Part shown: positions 1-12,125 of the stretch, piece by piece
Position numbering within the stretch: position 1 is the stretch's first letter
Layout: every line of letters begins with the position of its first letter
Assembly (NCBI RefSeq): GCF_040183065.1
Contig: NC_091131.1
Span: forward strand, 10,572,800-10,636,799
Source: Periplaneta americana
Taxonomy: Eukaryota > Arthropoda > Insecta > Blattodea > Blattidae
Direction of reading: 5' to 3'
Length of the DNA stretch: 64,000 bases
Notes under the pieces: generated by a model
The model's input: the letters and a program-made list of their open reading frames with translations, nothing else
Databases searched by the model: none
What the model was told of the DNA's origin: nothing
Translations under genes and position numbers: made by a program

Positions 1-802
1 TTATATGAAAATTGGAATATAAATTAAGTTCGTTGTAACTTAGATTTTAGGCTATATGGCATTCAAAATACTTTATTTAAAAGGGAAATTGTAAGGGGGC
101 TTGAATTAAATAAATCGAAATATCTCCCTTATTATTGATTTTTGTGAAAAATATTACATAACAAACGTTTCTTTAAAAATAATTTCCGATAAGTTTTTCT
201 CTACACAAAATTTTGATAGGACTGATATTTAATGAGACAATTTGAGTTTAAAATTACAATAACAACGCCATCTAAGGCGCTGTACTGAAATAAAAACAAA
301 TGACCTCGTCTATAAGGGACCTTGGACAACAACAATCGAAAGCTAATAAACACAGCCTACAGAGAATGTTTCTGTGTTTGTATGAAGTAATATCAGAAGC
401 TAATTAATTGTTTAATTATTATTTCACCATTGGAAAGTGTAGTTTCTCTAGAGGGACATAATTTTCTACAATGTTATTACAGTAACTTGTGAAACATATA
501 GCAAGTAATATAAAGTATGCACATTAAAACTAAATGATATGTCAATCTTCATTAAACTATGGTTGTATGTAATAACAATTAAGAAACATGTTAAAGGAAT
601 TGTCATTGCACCAAATGGTTGCTCTCTGGATCAAAATGACCGCATTTTAATTATTTAAATACAATTTAAATTAAGTAACATATTAAACGATTTATCCTTC
701 TATCAAACACGAATGTTCCCTGGATCAAACGTCCTATTTTAACAATGTAATTACTTTATATTTATTTCTAACATGTGCAGCGGAGTGCACGGGTACGGCT
801 AG
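1..802 (+). mobile_element. Helitron (non-autonomous), 3' part, cut by window edge
   Basis: This stretch matches, in the same orientation, the Helitron at 39133-41122: both share long near-identical blocks, for example around 10-230 and 590-800. It ends in a GTGC/GCAC mini-hairpin followed by GGGTACGGCTAG, a CTAG terminus as expected of Helitrons, which transpose by rolling-circle replication. No Rep/helicase coding is visible, so it is a non-autonomous copy. Its 5' end lies outside the window. Confidence 0.7.
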
Positions 803-1271
803 TACTAAAATATATTTTAACATTAACGATAATTTACCGACATTAGGACACTACAAAATGAGTTATTTTAGGAACTGGTTATAATAATTGTATTACCTAC
901 ACGTATTCGATTTCATGTTTGTGTAAGTCTATTTATAGCTCTTCTGATTAATACGGTGTACGCATTGCAACAATAACCTCAGCCTCGTGGATGCTAGGAA
1001 ACAAATGGAAACATGATCTGTTACCAGATGGCAATACTGCGAATAGAGATTCAATAATTTAATTTAATTTAATTATTCTGGTGGAGTTATAGCCACATTC
1101 AATAACTTGACGAAATTCTTGTCTCCAAATATTGAAGTGATGACAAGGATGATGACAATAATGATGGCAACAAGGACGTGCTTCATAGATGTATGAAATA
1201 ATGTATTCCAACCCAATTGTGTATGAAATCGGCGACATGACGTGTGATTGTTGACTTTTTCTCCTTCACAG
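803..1271. other. Intron or intergenic, no recognised feature
   Basis: AT-rich sequence between the Helitron end and the exon at 1272. It ends in a good polypyrimidine tract and CACAG acceptor. I see no gene or repeat in it. Confidence 0.5.
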
Positions 1272-1464
1272 AGGGCGACGTCGTCGCCGATCAGCGGAGC
1301 TACTTCTTCAGGAGCTGCTGAACTCGCATGACGACTCCGAGGCCACAGCGGACGCCGACGCCATGTTAGCGGACAATAACGAGAGTGACGAAGACGTCAG
1401 AGATTTAGTTGGACCGCATAGGCCGTCACAGCAGTGGCTTCCGGAATGGAGTCGAAGAGTACAG
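1272..1464 (+). CDS. Internal exon of an unidentified gene
   Basis: A polypyrimidine tract and CACAG precede 1272, and CAG|GTTCGT follows 1464. Only one frame is open (one base of the preceding codon, then 64 full codons). The peptide starts GRRRRRSAELLLQELLNS, passes through an acidic, low-complexity stretch (about residues 20-45) and ends PSQQWLPEWSRRVQ. It is GC- and CpG-rich, unlike the AT-rich surroundings, which supports real coding sequence. I do not recognise the protein. The exon ends in phase 0, compatible with the terminal exon near 6016. Confidence 0.6.
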
Positions 1465-1537
1465 GTTCGTAGTTATTAATTACTCAAAGGGTCATTGAAA
1501 ATACTCATGGGATTTCTGACTATTTTAAGGGGACCTT

Positions 1538-1585
<48 letters not shown>

Positions 1586-1759
1586 ATAAAGAAGCCTTGT
1601 GAATTCCGATTTTTTTAAATATTCTAATACCGGAATAAACGATAATGACCACTGCCTTCTCGAGTGTCATTATCGTTAAAATGAATGGAAATCTCATGCG
1701 TATTTTTAAATGGTCATCTATGTATGAGCAACTGTAGACTATTCCCGACATCTGTATAT

Positions 1760-1821
<62 letters not shown>

Positions 1822-1842
1822 TTATTATTATGATGATATAAA

Positions 1843-1911
<69 letters not shown>
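1465..1911. repeat. Microsatellites (TTTA)n, (AAT)n, (ATT)n
   Basis: A (TTTA)n run is near 1535-1585, (AAT)n near 1760-1820 and (ATT)n near 1840-1910. The last two are reverse complements of each other and could fold into one hairpin. The (ATT)n run abuts the MITE at 1912. Confidence 0.85.
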
Positions 1912-2661
1912 CAGGGTTAGTTAAAAGTCCCGCACCACCTAAATAACTTTTGAAGCATACGGTTCAGTGATATGAAACTTGGTATGTGAGGATAACCATA
2001 TGCTAAGACCTCAATAACGGTATTACCGATTTTTTTCTACATCCGGTTTAACCGGAAGTAACTCAAACTCTCTTATTTTAAATGGAACACCCAACATATT
2101 ATTTTATTTTTGAATAACGCTCATTAAGAGCTTTTCATAAAGTACCCACACTCGATACTTCTGTACAAAGTCAGTGTTGCTAAGTCAAGAAAACAGAAAA
2201 GTGTATCGAATATTAAAATAATAAAATACCCCTTCCTTAACAAAAACAAAACAAAGCTAGCTCACCTTCTAAATTATGTGTTCAAATTGGTAGCCCTCAG
2301 CTGCTTTACAATGTGTCACTCGATCATAGAAACCATTTAAGGAATAATTTAACCAGGCTTTAGGAATATCTTGCACCACTTCCATTTTTATTTAGCAACG
2401 CTGAATTTGTACAGAAGTATCAAGTGTGGGTACTTTTTGAAAAGCTCTTAATGAGCTTTATTCAAAAATTGAAAATATATCTGGTATTCCATTTAAAATA
2501 AGAGAGTTGGAGTTACTTCCCGTTAAACCGGAAGTAGAAAAAACTAGGTAATATCATTATTGAGTTCTTAGCATATGGTTATCCTCACATAACAAGTTTC
2601 ATATCACTGAACCGTATGCTTCAAAAGTTATTTAGGTGGTGTGGGACTTTTAACTAACCCT
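1912..2661. mobile_element. Long-inverted-repeat MITE, mariner-like
   Basis: The first ~260 bases (CAGGGTTAGTTAAAAGTCCC...) recur as reverse complement over about the last 260 bases, with a few mismatches and a non-repeated centre near 2180-2390. A TA dinucleotide flanks the left end and TATA follows the right end, as expected for Tc1/mariner superfamily elements. No transposase coding is visible, so it is a non-autonomous fold-back element. Confidence 0.75.
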
Positions 2662-3703
2662 ATATAATTGAAATCATATACAATAAGTGAAATTTTATGT
2701 ATTATTATATCATAATGTTTTTAAAATGTAAAAAATAAAACTAAGAGAAAGAAAATTATCTATACATACATTCACACATGCGATCATAATAAGCTGCAAT
2801 GTGATAGTATAATTAGCCATTAATTTATTACGGAAATTTGCACGTACCACAATGTAGGCATATCAGTAGAACACAAAGTTCTGCCATCTATAAACTAGGT
2901 TAGAGTAGGTAGATTGTTTTATTCAAATACACTTTTAATAAAAGTGCTATATATTGTAAAATATTATATACCGCTTAAAATTAATGTCGAATAATTAAAA
3001 GAGAAAATTATTTACGGAAGTTGTAATCTTGCGTAAAAAAATATTTCAGACTCTAAATCAGGTGCAAATGAGTATTCATATAACAAGCTGTGTGTTAATT
3101 TAGCGCCTTTGTGGTTTTCGGAATGCATACCGGAAATTGCGATAGGAGTTACATACAAAACACCGCACGCAACTAGCATGAATTTAAATGAGACTTAAAA
3201 GCAGTATTATCTAACTCCTGAGAAAGAAAAGTCGGAATTCGTGTTTCGGTATTGTTTCTTTTAATGATCTTCTAGGAATTCTGTTGTAACATTCTATTTC
3301 AATGCTAGAGACATACGGGACTTATTTTAAATCTAATTGGTGGTTTGTCTGAATACCTATTCCTGTTTCTCTTAATAGCCATAAAGTACTTGTTAAGGTT
3401 TCCAAGAAATTAATCAATCTTAACGAAGATGGAGGACAAATTGTTATTATGTCTTTGAGGACTTGTTAGCCTCCCGGCCCATACAGCTCTAGTCCATTTC
3501 CTAAGATAATCTTCCTGTAACTGCAAAACCACGTGCTTCATTATAAGAAATAGTAACCTATTATAAAAAGTACTTGAATTGTTCGACAATTTACATTTAT
3601 AGGAAGTTACATTGTTCCATTTTTTTTTCTTGTTTTCTTCTTCTTTGATGATCATAATTCTTTATCATAATCATTATTGTCATTATTCATCGTTCACTTA
3701 GAG
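2662..3703. other. No recognised feature
   Basis: AT-rich sequence within the intron or 3' region of the upstream gene. I see no exon, RNA gene or mobile-element end here. Confidence 0.4.
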
Positions 3704-4601
3704 CAGCGTTTCTCAAAATTTTTTGAAGTGGGGACCACTTTTTTAAGTCAGAACAGTTCCGCGGACCACCTTACTCTTGTTCCCTTTGAAAGAAAATTTA
3801 TCATTTTTGTAGCACATTTTAATATCAGTATACCTATATTTTAAAACAGAATTAATCAATTAAAATTAACTTAATTCATTCGAGAGTTCAATTAACTGTT
3901 CTCTTTCACTCAATGAAAGTTTGTTATTTTCTATATCGCAATGAAAGGGATCACGATCCCATGAAAATTCATCATATTTACTTGGAAAATAGTTTTTAAT
4001 TGTGACCTTAGAGTTTCGAGATGCGAACATATATCATTGCACAATTCCTTTCCAATAACGACATCATTTTTAACCAAAAAAAAAAAAAAAAAAAAAAGAC
4101 TCTAAGGTTGGAAATAGTGAAAAAAATCCTCTGTTTTACGGAACTGACCACAAACCAAGTTTTCTCTCGAACACCTTTATTTTCTCATGCGCACTGAGAA
4201 CAGTCAAAGAATTACCTTGTAGAGAGAGATTTAGTTCGTTTAGTTTTGAGAATACATCTGAAAGATATGCCAATGTACTTACCCACATGTCATCAGCTGA
4301 TGTGCAGAGAAAAGATGGCGAGAAACACCACGTTCATAGTGCTTTAAATCCCTCTTTTGTTGCTGAGAGTAGAGTGGGAAGTCGGAAGACAGGTAGGGTA
4401 ATAAATTTCATAAAATGCCAGTACTGGGAGAAAAAGTGAAAGACGATTGCCATATGTCATTTCCAAACTCTGAGATTTTCAGCTATAGTGTGATACGCAA
4501 TTAGTTTGAATTTTATTTTTTCTTCTGTCCTTTTTGAAGGATCACAAGGGCAGACCTCGAGGACCACAGGTGGTCCGCGGACCATAGTTTGAGAAACACT
4601 G
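3704..4601 (-). mobile_element. hAT transposon relic (SCAND3/ZBED5-like transposase)
   Basis: The ends are inverted repeats of the form CAGYGTTTCTCAAA, typical of hAT elements, flanked by a near-perfect 8-bp duplication (ACTTAGAG / ACTTAGGG). On the minus strand, broken frames resemble hAT transposases of the ZBED5/SCAND3/FAM200 group: WVSTLAYLSDVFSKLNELNL near 4290-4230, then KYDEFSWDRDPFHCDIENN and LSLSEREQLIELSNEL near 3980-3870. A run of about 20 A lies at 4075-4098. Frameshifts and the short length (about 0.9 kb) show that it is dead. Confidence 0.75.
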
Positions 4602-4707
4602 GACTTAGGGAAATGCGACCTTCATCCCATTCAATATTCTTGTCGGAAAATGAAGCAACACACTATAATCTCGGGTAGCGATTGTGCGGTCAACATAGTA
4701 CAACTGC

Positions 4708-4745
<38 letters not shown>

Positions 4746-5468
4746 TTAAACTATGCTATATTCATTCTACAGTCATTCCAGTTGTCACATGTTACATTTT
4801 TACTATTTAAAACTCTATATATTGAAAATTAAATGACTTTTGTCAAGTTTTATTATTAGAATCAATTTAGAAAATCAATCTCATTTTACAGAAAAAAAGT
4901 TGTTGAATAAAATTTATTGTTACTGCAGAAAATAAAGAAAAGATTCCGTCACGGATGTTACAAGATTTGTGAACTCACTTCATATCTTAATAACAAAAAA
5001 TGTAAGACTGAGGTTTCTGCCTCAAGAGAAAAGAGATTCATTCTGTCCAAATGAAAGCTATGAAAATCTCATTCCATCCAATTAGTTTACAAAAACATAA
5101 TCGGTAAATATTTTATAGCTGTTTCTTCCATGTCACGGGTGTTACACACATTTTGTCACGGATGTTACAGATGAGTTAATGTCCTTCATTTTTCCAGTTT
5201 CAAAACAACTGTGACATTTCTTAGTCAAAATATTCATTTGCACTGTAAGATTAATTGTTATTAGCCCAGAGTACTGAAAATAAATGGCAAAAAGAATACA
5301 GTATACAGTAAAAAGTTCCTAGAACCTAGAGCTCTGGAATTAACAGTGCAAACTCTCAAAATATTTCTTTAACAATAGCTCCTTGAAAAACATACCGGTA
5401 CATTAACAGTTCATTTTTCTATCAGTAAGTGCTGCAAACTTTAAGTAAAAAAAAAACAGTACCTATTT
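4602..5468. other. Intron sequence with short dispersed repeats
   Basis: A 14-base motif close to GTCACGGATGTTAC occurs three times (near 4948, 5154 and 5170). An (ATT)n run lies at 4710-4745. Nothing else is recognised. Confidence 0.4.
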
Positions 5469-5721
5469 TTTTTTTGTTGGTCACTTTACGACGCTTTATC
5501 AACAGCTCATGTTATCTAGCGTCTGAATGAGATGAAGGTGATAATGCCGGTGAAATAAGTCCGGGGTCCAGCACCGAAAGTTAGCCAGCATTTGCTCATA
5601 CTGGATTGAGGGAAAACCCCGGAAAAAACCTCAACCAGATAACTTGCCCCGACCGGGAATCGAACCCGCGCTATTTGGTTTCGCGGCCAGACGCGCTGAC
5701 CGTTACTCCACAGGTGTGGAC
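5469..5721 (-). mobile_element. tRNA-derived SINE, family 1
   Basis: Minus-strand SINE. A tRNA-like head begins GTCCACACCTGTGGAGTAAC and carries box-A-like and box-B-like (GGTTCGATTCCCGGTC) promoter sequences. The body contains TTTTCCGGGGTTTTCCCTCA. The tail holds the GACGCTAGATAAC / AGCGTCGTAAA inverted motif. The SINE is flanked by a 13-bp duplication AACAGTACCTATT (5456-5468 and 5722-5734). Confidence 0.9.
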
Positions 5722-6015
5722 AACAGTACCTATTACCTAACCAAGACCACTTAGATTTAATGCCTATAAAACTTGTAAAATATTTTCCTTTTGAAAATGA
5801 AAGATTAGAATATTTAATTTTAGAGCCTTGCCTATGTCTTGCACTAATAATAAACAAATATTTCTGAAAAATACTTTTTCATTGGAATTCCCAGTTTGAC
5901 CGGAATGACTGTATAGCGAAATGTTCTTCCCATTTAGTTTATTACTGGCACTGCAATGCGCTTTGCGCCTGCGCAGTTTCTAACCACAGCCTTCTTGCTT
6001 TGCAGGTATGAGCAG

Positions 6016-6087
6016 AGTCCTGTCACCCAGAACGATGTAGCCCCGACGTCTCTCGCCTGTCTATGTCGTCACACCACAATTGTTTAG
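6016..6087 (+). CDS. Probable terminal exon of the upstream gene
   Basis: Two acceptor AGs lie ten bases apart after a pyrimidine tract (tgcag at 6005, gagcag at 6015). Using the second and phase 0 from the exon at 1272, the frame reads SPVTQNDVAPTSLACLCRHT, then TIV and a TAG stop at 6085. Using the first acceptor in phase 0 gives Val-stop at once. The last residues T-I-V fit a class I PDZ-binding C-terminus (S/T-X-hydrophobic). Identity is unknown, and the link between the two exons is inferred from phase and position. Confidence 0.45.
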   Translation, partial: SPVTQNDVAPTSLACLCRHTTIV

Positions 6088-6735
6088 ACGTGGACTTCAT
6101 CGAGTGAACATGACTGAAGGACATGTTGACATTGTTGCATTCCTGCTTCGGTTCTTCATTTGTTCATCATCTCTCTCATTTTTTATGCATTTTTTTCACG
6201 ATTCATTGATTAAATTTAATTTATTAAATTATTTATGTAATGAAATGTTCCATAATTGTAATTTAATTATATTTATAAGGGTATTTAAAGAATGTTCGAT
6301 CCCTTTGCATCCATGATGAAGTCTCGGCTTCATTATTCCGATGTTAGATTCTAGTCATTTCTGCTGGGATGTGCAGTTCTCTGTAGTATTAATGGCACAA
6401 GCCATCTATAGTATTAAGGTTCTGTGTGCGTGTTGAGAGAGTGTATGTTAGTGTATATGTAGATAGTATGTATGTATTGTCGTTCCACAATGTTTTGCTA
6501 CGGTTCAGTACTGTTTATTTAATTTTTCCTATCAAAGTGTCAAATTACTGGTATAAATATGACATGAGAATGTACTGTGCTCAATATTTTTACTTACGGT
6601 TATTATATTTGTTGCTTTTTTATTTATTGTTAAATTATTATTACTTGATTGTACTCGTGGTACTAGATGTGAAATACTTCCTAGAAAATGTGTAAAAGTA
6701 TCACACGTCAATAAATATTTATTCTCCTGTACAAG
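6088..6735 (+). other. Probable 3' UTR of the upstream gene
   Basis: AT-rich non-coding stretch after the inferred stop. An AATAAA signal near 6709 is followed by a U/GU-rich stretch, consistent with polyadenylation shortly after. Function inferred from position only. Confidence 0.4.
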
Positions 6736-6894
6736 TGTCAAGTTATTTTTAGGAAAAAAAAACTACAAAGTGAGTAGAAGTTTGAGATTTTGAATGCATG
6801 AAACAGTTTTGTAAGCAAGACTGATAGGTGACTATCATTAAATTAAAAAAATAAATATGTACAATCATGCAACACGTCCCAGAACTCACTGATC

Positions 6895-7370
6895 GTGGCC
6901 CAACAAATTCCTTTTCCTTTTCCTGATCAGTTTCAGCATCATCCTTTCTTCATCCACTCTTTCCAACACAGCTTCATTTCTTACTCTGTCTGACCATTCA
7001 CACATTCCATCCTTCTCCATATCCACATTTCAAATGCTTCTATTCGCTTCTCTTCACTTCGACGTAATGTCCATGTTTCTGCCCCATACAATGCCACACT
7101 CCATACAAAGCACTTCACTAGTCTCTTCTTCAGTTATTTTTCCAGAGGTCCGCAGATGATGCTCCTTCTTCTATTAAAAGCTTCCTTTGTCATTGCTATC
7201 GTCCTTCTTTCTGACTTCTTGGCAGCAGCTCATGTTACTGCTTATATTACACCCCAAGTATTTGAAGCTGTCCACTTGCTCTACTGCCTCATTTAGAATT
7301 CGCAAGTTTACCTTATTTATTTTTATTCCTATGACCATGGTCTTCACATATACCATTATCCACAATATTT
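6895..7370 (-). mobile_element. LINE fragment, reverse-transcriptase C-terminal region
   Basis: Minus strand encodes pieces such as NLRILNEAVEQVDSFKYLGC followed by NISSNMSCCQEV, nearly identical to the LINE at 55240-56462. These are C-terminal reverse-transcriptase thumb sequences of a non-LTR retrotransposon. Frames are broken, and both the 5' end and the usual 3' end are missing. Confidence 0.8.
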
Positions 7371-8088
7371 AAACACTCTTTATCCTAAACAATAGGTTTA
7401 AAATGATAACTATGCATAATTCTTTGTACCTCTCGCTTGCCACGACGAGGCATAGGACATTGAGCAGGACCTGACACAAAAGATAGAAACAAAAGACAAT
7501 TGCAGTAACCAAGGCAAAAAAGAAAGGCAACATGAACGTCAAAGCATCACGGAATTCAAAACAAGAAATTAAGTAATGGTTGATATTTTATATGGACTGC
7601 AATACTTATCAAAATCTTCAATCTTAATTTAATCTCCTGTTTTAAATTAAATGTACCTTATATCTTAATTCTGCTAGTTAAATTTCTTCTTTTTCAAATA
7701 ATAAATATTTATCAACAATTTCAACACATCATTCAAATTCATTTTTAAAAATATAAAGTTATCAATATGACCACCATATGTTCTTCAAATTTCTCAAATA
7801 AAAATGATTCAAAATGCAGGTGCCTCAAATATTAAAGTACGAACAGACAATTGTATTTAAAAAACGGAAGTAAAGAGTTAAAATTCAATTCTTAAAAACG
7901 AAGCGTGGAGAGAAAATTGTCTTCCATTGAAATCTCTTCAGGAAGTCGATGGAAAAGAAGTATCCAATCAACAAAAAATGGTGGAAGAAATTCAACAGAT
8001 CTTCAAGAAACCTAACCGTTCTCTAAGGACCTATCAGACTTGAAAAGTTCAATTAATGAAGTACCTGAGAAAACTTGCGAAAATGAAT
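7371..8088. other. No recognised feature
   Basis: AT-rich intergenic sequence. Nothing recognised. Confidence 0.4.
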
Positions 8089-8302
8089 GGTAGTTTCCTA
8101 GTACCCGGTACTCGTTACATAGGTCGTTTTTGTGTTTACACAGTGGCTCCTTTCTGAAAAGAGTTTTAATAGTTTGTTACTAGATGTGATTCTAGTCAGT
8201 TTATAATATATTTTTGGTCCAGGGAAAATATACATCTTTTATGATTATACAATGCCGACTTAACAGCTTATGTAACGAGTACCGGGTACTAGGAAACTTC
8301 CA
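8089..8302. mobile_element. Short MITE with ~33-bp inverted repeats
   Basis: AGTTTCCTAGTACCCGGTAC near 8091 continues into a ~33-base arm that recurs as reverse complement ending near 8300, with almost no mismatch. The total length is about 214 bp with no coding. The superfamily is unclear because no convincing target duplication was found. Confidence 0.6.
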
Positions 8303-10360
8303 AATGAATTTTAGAATCAATATGCTCTCTCCGTTACGCATTTCAATGGTCTTTTTTATACAAATATCTAAAACATTATCCTGTGGTGATGAAAAGAACA
8401 ATGAACACAAATGTCTTAATCGAAGTACCTACTCACGTTGTACTGAAACATAAACTGTTTAAGAAACAAAAAAAAAAAAACTCGCACTACACTTTTCTAG
8501 AACAATTAGCTTTCTACAAGCAAAGTCTATTAGGGACAAAAACAATAAGCCATATATTATATTAAAATTTAAAAAGATGATAGCACTGACCTTGCGATGA
8601 GATACTCTGAAGATCAGCATCATTGCTTGCAGTCTCGTAAACCATGTGATTTCAAGGTAAAGTCACTGTCCACACTTCACACGCAAATGAGTTTTCAAAT
8701 TAATCACAAGAGCATTCTACGAATTAACTCATATCAATGCACTGATTTGTAGCTGAGAAATACTGAAGATCAGTATAACTGACTGGTAAGAATAGTCATC
8801 ATCAAGTGCCATTATGGCGGTGACACATTCATACACTGCTACATACAATAGGTGAATAGTACTAGGTTGTTCTGTGGAAAGTATTAGGTGCCGGAGTGTA
8901 AAACCTTATTGTGCTTGTACTGGTACTTATATTATTCATACCACGCAATTGTTAAAGAAAAGTAGTGTCTCCTTTAGTCTAGTTCTTCTGTAAAATTACG
9001 CTATTAATAACAATACATTTTATGACTCGTGATCACTAACGCAGTCAGATGTTTAACTACTATTTTGCGTAGTAATTTAATTCATGTTTTTCCCAACTTG
9101 TGAGGTTGCCATTTGACAAAAAATAATGGAAATAAGATTTAAATCGAATAAAACATGATAATAAATCAGGAATTTTATAATAATAGTGATCAATATAAAA
9201 TTTAATGTGGTTAAAGGTTAAGAAAATAGTACTAGAAAGGTAGCACAAGATGTGTATCACTACGCATATTACAAGACTAATTGTTATACACATAATTTAC
9301 AGTATAAAAATGCTAGAAAATAAGAAATATTAAACTTTAAGGAACCAATAACATAAAATAATATTAACAGACGAATATTTTTACCTTAATTAATCCCAAA
9401 GATAACTAGAAGACAGGCAAACGCAGGAGCTTTGCGAAAACACGTCCGCGGGCCGAGAGAACTATCAGAATACCGCGAAAACAATAAATAAATGCGCAAT
9501 ATTTAGCCTACTGCATAGTAACACAGTATCTGAATTTGAAATAATACATTACATGGGATTTATATAATCTTTTGAAAGAAATTGTACATTATTACAATTA
9601 CTTACATTATTAATAAAATACATATACAAATATAATTAAATTTAAATAAGTATTTGTGTGAAATTATTTTTCTTGGCGTAATGATATGAACTCGATTATT
9701 ACAAAAGGAACGTTATAATAGTGTTACCAACGCAGTAACTTAAAAAAATAAAGTCACCAAAATCATTAAAATTAAAACTAGTTTATGATTATTCTGATGT
9801 AAATTAAAGTAGAAAATGTTTATCAAGTCAGAAATATGGCCAGTTAGTTTGTCTATGTCTGAATATACGTTCTATGCGTTGAACTAATCAATACAGAGAC
9901 AAATCCTTTCTTTATTGAAATGGATAAAGGACACATAATGTATACAAATGTACAAAAAACATTATACTCCAAATTTGGGGCAATCTGCAATTTCCTATTG
10001 CCACTTCCAACGGACTCCTAACGAATATTCACACGTTTATCACTGAGATTGTGGCGCTGGAAATCAATTTTGAACACTTTTATCTCAGCCACGACACATT
10101 TCAATTTTTATTGTATAATATATATGCAATTATCACTACAATTACACAATAATTCTTGCAGATAACACAGAATCAACTTAGGAAACATAATTAACAGAGT
10201 CGCAGTTTCACTTCACTTCCACTAGATGACTCGGACTTCCGGCAGACGATATGCTATATGTGTAGCAGGGATTCCAATATCGGCAAACGAAATGAAACTG
10301 TGAGGAATATTACAACAGGTGTGCTAAACTTTAGGAATGCTACAATAGGTGTGTAGTACG
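8303..10360. other. Intergenic, no recognised feature
   Basis: About 2 kb of AT-rich sequence. I see no supported gene, RNA or element end. A short GC-rich patch lies near 9425-9475. Confidence 0.4.
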
Positions 10361-10395
10361 TTAGGTTAGGTTAGGTTAGGTTAGGTTAGATTAGG
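10361..10395 (+). repeat. Interstitial (TTAGG)n telomeric-type array
   Basis: Seven TTAGG-type units in tandem, the sixth degraded to TTAGA, followed by TTTGG variants to about 10405. TTAGG is the ancestral insect telomere repeat. The short array here is interstitial. Confidence 0.9.
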
Positions 10396-10405
10396 TTTGG
10401 TTTGG

Positions 10406-11744
10406 TGTGTAAAATTATATGAATGGTTACCACAGTTGGCGACACTGCAATCATTCTCCCACTCCACCTCAAATTACGTCATAACGACGAAATATGGCCG
10501 CCTTCTTCATTCAAGTACGACGATTTTCCTATATACGTAAGGAATCTATTTACGGCGAGTTCGGCGGGACCACAGCTCTCCCAGTGATCACATCGAGTTT
10601 CTACTACGCCACACTACAAAACTAAGGTATTTTCAGTGTTTGTTTTTAATTCCCTATACTGGCAATACCAAATTTAAGATTCACCTTATTTTTTCAGAAG
10701 TAATTTTAGAAAATCAGCTTCTGTTGTTCATTTTCAATAATGTCATATTGTCTCTATAAACAAAAGTCAAGACCACAGGTCAAGACTCTGTGTGATTTCT
10801 TTACCATTCTTTACAATAAGAACCTAATTTTGATAAATTATTATGATATTTCCTATAGTTAAAATATTTCGTTTTTTATACTTCTATGCAAATTTTCTGA
10901 TGCATTTTTTTAATTATTAAGTCATTTCTTATAATTAAAAATTACGTATTAAACGATTCCGAATATTTAACAATTCTCAGTGCAACACTACACGTCATAC
11001 CTGGCAAATAATTAATAAAATAACAATTTTTGGTCACTCAATAAAATTATTATCTATTTATAACCTAAAAGTATGGTAGAATTAACGTTTTGCACATAAA
11101 TAATATAATATGTCATAAGAAACATAACCTAATTCATTAGCGCCTATTAACATCGTAAACGCAAATACAAATGAATAAGCTAACCCCAACATACATGTAG
11201 ATGCATTCCTAAAAAAAACTGTTGTTATTCACTATTTTGAGTTTCATGCCCAAAATCTGAGGAATTGTATGGAGATCGTAATATACTATATAATTAGGCC
11301 TATTCTTGAGATGAGAATATCGAACTTTTCTGCTCAATTCCATTTTTTAAACTTCTTCGTCAATATATGTTATTTTCTTTATTAAAGCTAACAATAATTG
11401 TTCATTTATAAGTTCTAAAATAAATTAAAAATCGATGTTCATAATTTTTGTTGAAAATCTAAAAACTTCTGTTACGCAAAGGGGCAGAGGTTGGGAATTT
11501 TCATTACAAAAATTGAATTTACAAGGGGCTGCATAATCTGGACTATTTTTGGGATTCTCTGGCTTTTATTTTATCAGTCAAGATAAATTTTCTTTAGACA
11601 CGTAGGTTAGATACTAGACAAATTATGATTAAGTACAAAATTGTCTGTATTCCCTGTTTACATCATGCTATTTTACGATCAATTCGTAATAAATTGGGAG
11701 GAGTCATTGTCCTAGTAATATCCATAGAAATTTTATGTTTAATT
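10406..11744. other. Intergenic with a small CpG-bearing patch
   Basis: The stretch 10440-10620 is richer in CG and contains GGCGGCCATAT on the minus strand, which resembles a YY1-type site. It could be a promoter remnant but no exon was found. The rest is AT-rich with nothing recognised. Confidence 0.3.
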
Positions 11745-11860
11745 CATTCATTAATGGTGTTCTGCTCAAGGACAGGTCTTTCACTGCAAACCCAGCATTC
11801 TCCAATCTTTCCTGTTCTCCGCCTTCCTCTTACCTCCGCTATATTTCATTATACCACCGT
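11745..11860 (-). mobile_element. LINE 3'-end fragment
   Basis: The bases from GTGTTCTGCTCAAGGACAGG onward match the 3' terminal region of the minus-strand LINE at 55240, including the ATTCATTCATT tail on its outer side. Only about 110 bases remain. Confidence 0.7.
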
Positions 11861-11899
11861 AATTAATTACAATTCACGAAACTTATATACAATGAGGGA

Positions 11900-12125
11900 G
11901 ACCATGCGGATAAAAGAGAACAAGGTGAATACAAGGAGAACGAGAGGAATGCAAGGAGAATAAGGGAAAGGCAATGAAAACAAGAGAAAGACCTGAAAAA
12001 TAAGAGAATAAAAGGAAAACGAATGGAATACACGGAGAACAGACGGCAAAGAAAACCAGAGACCCAAGGAGAACAAGGGTAAAATACAATAATAGGATAA
12101 TAAGAAATATATACAAGAATAACAA
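11900..12125 (+). repeat. Degenerate purine-rich short repeats
   Basis: Irregular repeats of the type AAGGAGAAC / AGAGGAA lead into the 142-bp satellite and are probably its degenerate edge. Confidence 0.6.
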
